Shown here piece after piece: positions 57,720-64,000 of a stretch of DNA of 64,000 bases. Source of the stretch: Streptomyces albus subsp. albus (GTDB lineage Bacteria > Actinomycetota > Actinomycetes > Streptomycetales > Streptomycetaceae). A program made the position numbers and the translations under genes. How positions within the stretch are numbered: position 1 is the stretch's first letter; each line of letters starts with the position of its first letter. The notes below the pieces were generated by a model that ran no database searches, was not told the origin of the DNA, and saw only the letters and a program-made list of their open reading frames with translations. The stretch lies in assembly GCF_000719865.1 (NCBI RefSeq), contig NZ_JOID01000007.1, positions 62,001 through 126,000 on the forward strand, given 5' to 3'.

Positions 57720-57887
57720 ATGAGCACGCCCGAGGAAAGCCGGGAGAAGACCACGTCCACCGACGATGTGCTGGGCTCGTCCGCTGAGGAGGCACGGGAA
57801 CGCACCCGGGACGGCGCGGGCCGCAGCATGCGGGAAGCCCTGGAGGAGGCCGGTGTCTCCCCGGAGGACTACCGGGAGCAAGGCTGA
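57720..57887 (+). CDS. Very small hydrophilic protein (55 aa)
   Basis: A 55-codon gene starting at ATG 57720 with GAGGAGAG just upstream. The product is almost all charged or polar: STPEESREKTTSTDDV then SAEEARERTRDGAG and EALEEAGVSPEDYREQG. It looks disordered or helical and has no known family. A seven-codon frame (57703-57723, ATG overlapping its stop) lies before it and may couple translation. Stress-related small proteins of this style are common in Streptomyces. Confidence 0.6.
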   Translation: MSTPEESREKTTSTDDVLGSSAEEARERTRDGAGRSMREALEEAGVSPEDYREQG

Positions 57888-57972
57888 ACCGGCGACCCCG
57901 CGCCCCGATCCCGAGCACCGCGCACAGCACGGAGCGCGGGATTGGGGCGCGGGGCACGGGTACCCGGCCCGC

Positions 57973-58791
57973 ATGAGTGACGACGAACGGCCCCTGGCCG
58001 TGGTGACGGGTGCCTCCAGCGGGATCGGCTTCGAACTGGCCCGGCAGTTCGCCGGGAACGGCTTCGACCTGCTCCTCAACTCCGAGGACGAACGCCTGGC
58101 GGGGGCGGCGGACCGGCTGCGGCCGGCCGCCCCCGAAGCGGACATCCGGACCGTCCGCGCCGATCTGCGGACCTACGACGGGGTGGAGCAGCTGTACGCG
58201 GAGACCGCCGCGGCCGGGCGTCCGGTGAGCGCCGCCGCGCTCAACGCCGGAGTCGGCCGCGGCGGTCCGTTCCTGGAGAACGACCTGGCCGACGAGGCCG
58301 AGGTCATCGACCTCAACATCTCCTCCACCGTCCACCTGGCGAAGCGCCTGCTGCGCGGCATGGCCGCCCGCGGCGAGGGCCGGCTGCTCATCACCTCCTC
58401 CATCGCCTCCACCATGCCCGGCCCCCACCAGGCCGTCTACAACGCCTCCAAGTCCTTCCTCCAGTCGTTCACCGAGGCGCTGGCGGACGAGCTGAGGGAC
58501 ACCGGGGTCACGGTCACCTCGGTGATGCCGGGGCCCACGGACACGGATTTCTTCCGCCGCGCCGGCATGGAGGACACCCGGATCGGCCGGGGTCCGAAGG
58601 ACGATCCGGCGCAGGTGGCCGAGCAGGCCTTCGCCGCGCTGATGAAGGGGAAGCCGAAGGCCGTCACGGGCTCGGCGCGGACGAAGGTGCAGGAGGCCGC
58701 GAACGGAGTGCTGCCCGACTCCGTCAAGGCGGCGGCCCACCGTCTGATGGCCCGGCCCGGCTCGGGCACCACGGGGCCGGACCGGGGCTGA
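57973..58791 (+). CDS. Short-chain dehydrogenase/reductase
   Basis: A 272-residue SDR: VVTGASSGIGFELA, LNAGVG, catalytic Y-N-A-S-K, and SVMPGPTDTDFFRRAGM. This subgroup resembles SDRs with an unknown oxidoreductase role in stress. ATG 57973 is preceded by a weak ribosome site. A small hairpin, CGGCCGA-N9-TCGGCCG, follows the stop. Confidence 0.9.
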   Translation: MSDDERPLAVVTGASSGIGFELARQFAGNGFDLLLNSEDERLAGAADRLRPAAPEADIRTVRADLRTYDGVEQLYAETAAAGRPVSAAALNAGVGRGGPFLENDLADEAEVIDLNISSTVHLAKRLLRGMAARGEGRLLITSSIASTMPGPHQAVYNASKSFLQSFTEALADELRDTGVTVTSVMPGPTDTDFFRRAGMEDTRIGRGPKDDPAQVAEQAFAALMKGKPKAVTGSARTKVQEAANGVLPDSVKAAAHRLMARPGSGTTGPDRG

Positions 58792-58867
58792 CGGCCGAGG
58801 TCCCCGGTCGGCCGAAGCTTCCGCGGCCCGGATTGCCGCCGTCCGGCCCCGGGTAACCGATAGCGTC

Positions 58868-59389
58868 ATGACGTCAGCAGAGCTTCCGGTCCTCACCTCG
58901 CTGCGCCGGCTGGCCGACCTTGTCGAGCGCGTCGATCCGGTCTTCGTCCGCTGGTCGCGCGGGCCGCGGACGGATCTGCGGGGTCACAGCGGGGTGAGCA
59001 GGGACAGCCTGACGGGTGTTCCGCTCGCCGGTCTGTCGGCCAATCCGCTGCGGGTGGAGGCGTGGTGGGGGGAGCGGCCCACGCTGCTGTGGGTGGCGCG
59101 GCGGCTGTACGACTACAGCCATCTGCGGGAGGCCGAGGGCTCTCGGGTGCGGCCCTGGGTGCTCACGGGCGAGGAGGCCGGGCGGGGTCCGGACAACGAG
59201 CCGCTGGTGGCGCGGGTCCGCCCGGTCGCGTGGATCGCCCCCGAGGTCATCGCGGAGGCGCGGGCCGAGGTGGCCCGGCAGCGAGGCGCGTGGGGGCCGC
59301 TGCGCAGACCGCACGACTTCGCGGACGTCGCGGACGAGGCCGCGGGGCGCGCACCGGACGACTCCGGCCCGGCCCGGGGCGGTCTCTGA
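58868..59389 (+). CDS. DUF6098 family protein
   Basis: A 173-residue protein: LPVLTSLRRLADLVERVDPVFVRWSRGP, DSLTGVPLAGLSANPLRVEAWWGERPTLLWVARRLYDYSHL, as in DUF6098 proteins of streptomycetes. Function unknown. No ribosome site precedes the ATG, so a leaderless mRNA is possible. Confidence 0.75.
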   Translation: MTSAELPVLTSLRRLADLVERVDPVFVRWSRGPRTDLRGHSGVSRDSLTGVPLAGLSANPLRVEAWWGERPTLLWVARRLYDYSHLREAEGSRVRPWVLTGEEAGRGPDNEPLVARVRPVAWIAPEVIAEARAEVARQRGAWGPLRRPHDFADVADEAAGRAPDDSGPARGGL

Positions 59390-59475
59390 GGCCCACCGCG
59401 GCGGGCCCACCGAGGTGGGCCGGCTCCGGCGGCCGGGTGCGCCGGCGGAAACGACCGAGGAGGGTGACCGGGCTC

Positions 59476-60231
59476 GTGCCACAGGTGCTGGAAGCGGGAT
59501 GGTGGGGTCTGGTCGCCGGTTCCGCGCTGCTGATCGGTGCGCTGCTCGGCTACACGCTGCGCGTCCCCCGGCTGCTCATCGCCTCGGTGATGGCGTTCGG
59601 CGCCGGTGTGCTGCTGTCCGCCGTCTCGTTCGAGCTGGTGGGCGAGGCGTACGAACGGGCCGGGCTGGCCCCGGCCGTCATCGGCACCGTCGGCGGCGCC
59701 GTCGCGTACACCGCGGGCAACGTCGTCCTGGCGCGCCGGGGGGCGCGGCACCGCAAGCGGTCCGGGCACCACCGGCTGCAGCCCTCGGAGGCGGAGCAGT
59801 CGGGATCCGGCCGGGCGCTGGCGCTCGGCGCGCTGCTCGACGGGGTGCCGGAGTCCGCCGTCATCGGGGTCGGTCTGCTGGAGGGCGGGGCGGTCGGCCT
59901 CGTCACCGTCACCGCCGTCTTCATCAGCAATCTGCCGGAAGGGCTGTCGAGTGCGGCCGGGATGAAGGAGGCCGGTCGCGGCGGGGGCTACGTATTCAGT
60001 GTGTGGGGCGCGATCGCGGCGGCGAGCGCGGTCTCGGCGGTCCTCGGCTACACGGTGGTGGGCGGTCTGTCCACCGCGGTGGTCGCAGCGGTGACGGCGG
60101 TCGCCGCGGGCGCGATGCTCGCGATGATCGCCGACACGATGATCCCGGAGGCGTTCGACCGGGCCCATCTGGCCATCGGGCTGATCATGGTGTGCGGGTT
60201 CCTGGTGTCCTTCACGCTGTCCCACGTCTGA
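59476..60231 (+). CDS. ZIP-family divalent metal transporter
   Basis: A 251-residue membrane protein with eight helices. Typical helices are VMAFGAGVLLSAVSFELVGEAYE (helix 2), LALGALLDGVPESAVIGVGLL (metal-site helix 4: D-x-x-P-E), FISNLPEGLSSAAGMKEAG (helix 5: N-x-P-E). The short His loop RGARHRKRSGHH may bind metal. Zn2+ or similar cations are the likely cargo. The start is uncertain: GTG 59476 or GTG 59464, both near GAGGAGGG. Confidence 0.9.
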   Translation: MPQVLEAGWWGLVAGSALLIGALLGYTLRVPRLLIASVMAFGAGVLLSAVSFELVGEAYERAGLAPAVIGTVGGAVAYTAGNVVLARRGARHRKRSGHHRLQPSEAEQSGSGRALALGALLDGVPESAVIGVGLLEGGAVGLVTVTAVFISNLPEGLSSAAGMKEAGRGGGYVFSVWGAIAAASAVSAVLGYTVVGGLSTAVVAAVTAVAAGAMLAMIADTMIPEAFDRAHLAIGLIMVCGFLVSFTLSHV

Positions 60232-60298
60232 CGGCTGCCCCGGCTGCCCCGCCGGCCCGCTCCTCCGGCGCTCGCGCGCGGCCTCCGTCCGGAGGTGC

Positions 60299-61660
60299 TC
60301 AGGCCGTGTCCCCGGGGCCGGAGCCCTTCCCGGTTCGCGTGTCCCCGCCCGCGCCCCTGCCCGTGCCCGTCGCCGCTCCGGCTCGGGCGCGCTCCTCGGC
60401 GCGCTCCTCGGCGCGCTCCGGCCGGGACTCCGGGGCCGTCGGTCCGGCGGGTTCGCCGGATGCGGTGGCGGAGCCGGCGGTGCCCGTGGACGGCCCTCCG
60501 CCGGGGCCGGCCTCCGCGTCCGCCTCTCGCGCCGGCCGTGCTTCCGCGGCCTCCTCGGGCGCGGGCCCGGACCGGTCGGGGAAGGCCCAGTCCAGCTTCG
60601 GCTCGACGACCGGCCGGAAGAGGCGGCGCACCGGGGGCGAGGTGAGGACCAGGGCGAGGCCGACGCCGAACACCGTGACCAGCAGTTCACCGGCCGGGGT
60701 GTGCCAGAACCGCGGCTCGTACCAGCCCTCCCAGGCGGCGGTCCGGATGATCAGTCCGTGCAGCAGATACGCCACCAGCGTGCCCGCGCCGAAGGCCGTG
60801 AACCAGTGCTGCCGGCGCGGCACCCAGGCCAGGAAGGCGGCGGCGAGCAGCAGCGAACAGACCAGCAGGGCCAGGCTCATGACGAGCCCGGCGGGCCAGT
60901 CCACACCGAGCTGCTCCCAGGTCTTGCTGCGGACCGCCCACTCGGACGTCACCCGGTCCCGGGACCAGTAGGCCGTGACCAGGCCCGCCGCCAGCAGGGG
61001 AAGGGACACGATCCGCATCCACCGGGACCTGACGAGGTCCCAGTGCTCCGGCCGCATCAGCAGTCCCAGCACGAAGAACGGCAGGAACTGCAGGACCCGG
61101 TCGAGATTGAGGACGGGGTCCGCGTCGAACGCCGCCCCGAGCAGAGCGATCAGGACGGACAGCCCGATGGCCAGCGGCGGGCGCAGCAGCAGCCACAGCG
61201 GCGCGGTGAGCCGCCAGACGAAGAGCGCGATCAGAAACCAGGTCAGGTACCAGGGCGTCAGCAGGCTGATGTCGTTGCCCCGGTCGTCGACGGCGTTGCC
61301 GTAGAGGGTGTAGACGGTCTCGAAGACCGCGTACGGCACGAGGACAGCCGCGACGAGCCGCTGGACCTGCCGGGGCCGGCCGCGGAAGGTCCGCGAGAAG
61401 TAGCCGGAGAGCAGGATGAAGACCGGCATGTGGAAGGTGTAGAGGAAGAAGTACGCGGCCCAGACGGCGCGGCTGTCCTTGAGCGGCTGCCAGGCGTGAC
61501 CGACCACCACCAGCACCATCGCCAGCAGTTTCGCGTTGTCGAAGAAGGGGTCCCGCGCGGAGCGCCCGGAGTCCGTTGCGGCCGGCGGACCCGGCTCGGG
61601 CCGGCCGTCCTTCCGCGCGTCCCGGTGGTCCTCCACCGGGGCCTGCGGCACTCCCGACAT
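60299..61660 (-). CDS. Acyltransferase family 3 membrane protein
   Basis: A 453-residue integral membrane acyltransferase with about ten helices: FFDNAKLLAMVLVVVGHAWQP (helix 1 with the conserved His), FFLYTFHMPVFILLSGYFS, and FGAGTLVAYLLHGLII. Such proteins O-acetylate surface sugars or lipids using acetyl-CoA. The last 90 residues are a disordered Ala/Glu/Gly/Arg tail, including the repeat RAEERAEERA from imperfect DNA repeats near 60391-60418. GGAGG lies before the ATG at 61660. Confidence 0.9.
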   Translation of the reverse strand: MSGVPQAPVEDHRDARKDGRPEPGPPAATDSGRSARDPFFDNAKLLAMVLVVVGHAWQPLKDSRAVWAAYFFLYTFHMPVFILLSGYFSRTFRGRPRQVQRLVAAVLVPYAVFETVYTLYGNAVDDRGNDISLLTPWYLTWFLIALFVWRLTAPLWLLLRPPLAIGLSVLIALLGAAFDADPVLNLDRVLQFLPFFVLGLLMRPEHWDLVRSRWMRIVSLPLLAAGLVTAYWSRDRVTSEWAVRSKTWEQLGVDWPAGLVMSLALLVCSLLLAAAFLAWVPRRQHWFTAFGAGTLVAYLLHGLIIRTAAWEGWYEPRFWHTPAGELLVTVFGVGLALVLTSPPVRRLFRPVVEPKLDWAFPDRSGPAPEEAAEARPAREADAEAGPGGGPSTGTAGSATASGEPAGPTAPESRPERAEERAEERARAGAATGTGRGAGGDTRTGKGSGPGDTA

Positions 61661-62065
61661 CCGTGCACCTCCAGCGCTCCGTCTTCCCGCGGCCAACTGC
61701 GGGCTCTTTGTGCACGGTACCCACCCGGGCGCGGCCCTCGCGTCGTAACGGCGCGGCAGGCCGCGGAGACGGCGGGCCGCGGGCATCGGCCGGGAGACGG
61801 GTCCCGGCCCCGACGCCGGGGCCGGAGCCGGAGAAGGCCTATGGCGGCGGCCCGTGCGGCTCCGGTGACCGCCATCAGCCCGACCCTGGGCAGCCGTTCC
61901 ACCAGGGCCCATGGGGAGGGCGAACACAGCGGACGCGGGCGGGCGCGGCGGGAGGCAACGAACGTGAGCCGGGCCGGGTGGGTTCCTCCGCCCGCCGGGT
62001 AGGGAGGTGGACGGCGCACCGGGCGGCATCCGTCCGGCCCGGACCGATCGACCTCTGGAGAACAC
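61661..62065. other. Intergenic stretch without recognised gene
   Basis: 405 bp between the divergent acyltransferase and PPOX genes. An 8-bp hairpin (61788-61795 with 61802-61809) is the only clear structure. No frame looks coding. Confidence 0.4.
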
Positions 62066-62533
62066 GTGCCCCGTTCCATCGCCACCGCCGACCGTGTCAG
62101 CCGCGACGAACTCCTCGGCTTCCTCCGGCCGCGCCACCGCGCGGTCCTGCTGACCCGCAAACGGGACGGCTCGCCGCAGATGTCCCCGCTCACCTGCGGT
62201 GTGGACACGGAGGGCCGTATCGTCATGTCGACTTATCCCGAGCGGGCGAAGGCCCACAACGCGCGCCGCGACCCACGGGTCTCGCTGTGCGTCCTCTCGG
62301 ACGAGTTCAACGGTCCGTACGTGCAGGTCGACGGCGACGCGGAGGTCCTCGACATGCCGGAGGCCCTGGAGCCGCTGGTGGAGTACTTCCGCTGCATCTC
62401 CGGTGAACACCCCGACTGGGACGAGTACCGGGAGGCGATGCGGGTCCAGAACAAGTCGCTGATCCGGGTGACGATCACCGGCTGGGGCCCGGTCGCCACC
62501 GGCGGCTTCCCGCCGCGCCTGGCCGGCGGCTGA
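62066..62533 (+). CDS. PPOX-class F420-dependent oxidoreductase-like protein
   Basis: A 155-residue split-barrel protein: FLRPRHRAVLLTRKRDGSPQMSPLTCGVDTEGRIVMSTYPERAKAHNARRDPRVSLCVLSDEF is the PPOX F420-dependent signature, with the conserved RxxK and RDPR. It probably reduces a small substrate with F420H2. GGAGA precedes the GTG at 62066. Confidence 0.88.
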   Translation: MPRSIATADRVSRDELLGFLRPRHRAVLLTRKRDGSPQMSPLTCGVDTEGRIVMSTYPERAKAHNARRDPRVSLCVLSDEFNGPYVQVDGDAEVLDMPEALEPLVEYFRCISGEHPDWDEYREAMRVQNKSLIRVTITGWGPVATGGFPPRLAGG

Positions 62534-62770
62534 CACCCCGCCCCGCCCGGCGTCCCGCACGCCGTCGTGAACATGCCGGGGCCGGACGGGACGCGGGCCG
62601 CACCGCCGCTCCGGCCCCACGAGCACGGGGGCCGGCCGGCAGGCCCCGCCGGCCGGCCGCCCGTGCGGGCATCCGGGACCACTCCCCCGTTTCGGCGGCC
62701 ACCCCCCGGGAACCCGGAGGTTTTCCGAGGCCGAACTCCGAGGCCGAACGCCGAACGCAGGAGGCTGCCC

Positions 62771-63121
62771 ATGAGCAAGCACGACGGCGAGGCGCTCCCG
62801 CTGGCCGACTACGACGAGTTGTCGGCCGGCGCGCTGGAGCACCGCCTCCGCACCCTGGACTCCGCCGAGCTGGAGGTCCTGCGCCACTACGAGCACGAGC
62901 ACGCCAACCGGACCCGGGTCCTGGAGATGATCAACACACGTCAGCTCCAGCTGGCCGGTGGCGGGACCCCGTCGCCGGGCGGGGAGGATCTCCGGCAGGA
63001 GGCGCGGCACGCCGCGGGCGGCGGCTCGCGCGTCACGCCCGAGACCTCGCCCCAGCCGATCCATCCGCCGCCGCACGGCACTCCCGACCAGCGCGCCAAG
63101 CCCAAGGGCAACCGGCCCTGA
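62771..63121 (+). CDS. Hypothetical protein, DUF8129-like
   Basis: A 116-residue protein. The N-terminal half, LADYDELSAGALEHRLRTLDSAELEVLRHYEHEHANRTRVLEMINTR, resembles a widespread streptomycete domain (named DUF8129 from memory) that forms a helical hairpin; the C-terminal half is disordered and rich in Pro, Gly and His. Function unknown. AGGAGG lies 6 nt before the ATG. Three hairpins follow the stop. Confidence 0.7.
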   Translation: MSKHDGEALPLADYDELSAGALEHRLRTLDSAELEVLRHYEHEHANRTRVLEMINTRQLQLAGGGTPSPGGEDLRQEARHAAGGGSRVTPETSPQPIHPPPHGTPDQRAKPKGNRP

Positions 63122-63162
63122 CTAAGGCGCGCCGCGAAAATGCCGCCTGCCCGGCGGCGCCC

Positions 63163-63193
63163 GGCACTCCCCCGGCCTGCGGCCGGGGGTGCC
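63163..63193. terminator. Terminator hairpin 1 after the DUF8129-like gene
   Basis: CCCCCGGCC/GGCCGGGGG (63169-63189) with a 3-nt loop and an outer GGCA/TGCC pair. Confidence 0.7.
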
Positions 63194-63211
63194 CCACGCC
63201 GCGCCGCCGGG

Positions 63212-63241
63212 CCCGTCCCGGTACCTCCGTACCGGGACGGG
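63212..63241. terminator. Terminator hairpin 2, 13-bp stem
   Basis: CCCGTCCCGGTAC (63212-63224) pairs perfectly with 63229-63241 around CTCC. Confidence 0.7.
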
Positions 63242-63353
63242 GCCTCCGCCTTGCGATCCCACGCGCCGGAACGCTGCCGGGCCCGCCCTGCGGGCGGACG
63301 GCGCCACTTCCGCGACACGCCGTGGCGGCGCCCGCGGGACGCGTGCGCGTGGC

Positions 63354-63404
63354 GAGGCCTCCGGTGTGACGGAGCTGTCGGGACCACACCACACCGGAGG
63401 CCTC
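63354..63404. repeat. 15-bp perfect inverted repeat with 21-nt loop
   Basis: GAGGCCTCCGGTGTG (63354-63368) and its complement (63390-63404). It lies 190 bp upstream of the next gene, so it could be a third terminator or an operator. Confidence 0.6.
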
Positions 63405-63594
63405 AGCGGCCCACCGTAGTGTCCGGGGAAGCCGTTGGGACCTTGTTCGACGGCAGACGACCCACGGGGGTGACCGGACGGCCACCGGCGGCCCGGGCCC
63501 GGACCGGTGCGCGCCGGAAACCTGCGCGCACACCGCGCACCGCGCCCCGTGCGCAGCGCCAGATGTGCAGGAAGCCCCAGGGGAGGGACACCGA

Positions 63595-64000
63595 TTGAGC
63601 ATGCCGACGGACTGGACGGACACCGCGCCGCGCGCCGGAAGAGTGCTGCTGACCGGCTGGTTCAGTTTTCTGCACGGGGAGGCCACGGTGGGCGACCTGC
63701 TGTCGCTGGACCGCGTCCGGGGCGCCCTGGACCGGTGGGGCATCGCGTACGACACCGCCTGGAGCGGTGGCTTCCGCCCGCACGGGCTGCGGCTCGACGA
63801 GGCCGACCCCGGCCGGTACCGGGCGGTGGTCTTCGTCTGCGGTCCCCTGCACGGGCCGCAGATCGAGGATCTGCACCGGCGCTTCCCGCACTGTGCGCGC
63901 ATCGCCGTGGGCGTCTCCGTCCTCGACGGGGACGATCCGGCGGTCCGCGGCTTCCACCGGGTGCTGGCCCGGGACGCGCCCGGCGCCCGGCCCCGCCGCG
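63595..64000 (+). CDS. Polysaccharide pyruvyl transferase-like protein, N-terminal fragment
   Basis: The gene runs off the window edge; about 135 codons are visible. RVLLTGWFSFLHGEATVGDLLSLDRVRGALDRWGIAYDTAW, RYRAVVFVCGPLHGPQIEDLHRRFPHCARIAVGVSVLD resembles the Rossmann-like N-terminus of pyruvyl-transferase-family proteins, which modify surface sugars. The TTG at 63595 has GGGAGG 8 nt upstream; ATG 63601 is the alternative. The identification is tentative because only the N-terminal part is seen. Confidence 0.55.
   Translation, partial: MSMPTDWTDTAPRAGRVLLTGWFSFLHGEATVGDLLSLDRVRGALDRWGIAYDTAWSGGFRPHGLRLDEADPGRYRAVVFVCGPLHGPQIEDLHRRFPHCARIAVGVSVLDGDDPAVRGFHRVLARDAPGARPRR

Overview
The window is chromosomal DNA from a high-GC actinomycete, almost certainly a Streptomyces or close relative. 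The evidence is strong third-position G/C bias, many GTG and some TTG starts, GTGA/ATGA stop-start overlaps, Tat-type secretion signals, exact or near-exact CebR boxes, sugar ABC operons without an ATPase gene, and several streptomycete families of unknown function (DUF5133, DUF6098, DUF6817, DUF574-type methyltransferase). I see no rRNA, tRNA, CRISPR array, intact insertion sequence, prophage or replication origin.

Layout. 1-1.8 kb: end of a sugar ABC permease and a GH1 beta-glucosidase (the cebG-bglC arrangement). 1.9-6.2 kb: a persulfide/reactive-sulfur cluster with a CstR-type repressor, a CstB-type MBL-rhodanese-rhodanese fusion, two further rhodaneses (one with a DUF2892 membrane tail) and a DUF302 protein. 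At least five sites of the form TACCC-N4-GGGTA or close variants lie upstream of these genes. 6.2-9.7 kb: HAD phosphatase, universal stress protein, ATP-grasp protein and DinB-like protein. 10-12.2 kb: two exported proteins, the second an unusual copper-amine-oxidase domain. 12.5-15.5 kb: methyltransferase, LysR regulator, a truncated SDR and an intact SDR.

16-36 kb is a plant-polysaccharide region. It holds a Tat-exported GH11 xylanase, a sugar ABC operon with a GH2 beta-galactosidase, then a DUF2264 / GH43 exo-galactanase-like / GH43 exo-arabinanase-like operon with a divergent LacI regulator, a PQQ-type sugar dehydrogenase behind a one-mismatch CebR box, and an exported beta-helix protein. 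The xylanase and GH43 promoters share CGAAA..TTTCG dyads. I infer xylan plus type II arabinogalactan use.

36.7-44.2 kb: a six-gene mnh (mrp) multisubunit Na+/H+ antiporter operon with every junction overlapping, then a CPA1 antiporter. 44.4-45.4 kb: a CE3-like esterase under an exact CebR box, with two 12-bp hairpins in its leader. 45.5-48.6 kb: DUF5133, LysR, DUF6817 and an exported endonuclease I. 48.9-52.3 kb: a translationally coupled signalling operon of receiver-PP2C phosphatase, CHASE3-type histidine kinase and single-domain response regulator. 52.3-64 kb: redox and stress housekeeping genes (NQO1-like flavoprotein, DJ-1/AraC regulator, F420-reductase-like protein, phospholipase D-type cardiolipin synthase, SDR, ZIP transporter, acyltransferase, PPOX protein), several very small proteins, and the start of a pyruvyl-transferase-like gene cut by the window edge.

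Two system-level observations stand out. One is the multi-site CstR regulon, extending from the rhodaneses through cstB and cstR to DUF302. The other is a pair of promoters at 9.7 and 24.4 kb sharing GATGAGTTTC-N12-GGTC, which looks like an ECF-sigma signature. All functional calls come from reading motifs and family resemblance; no database search was run.
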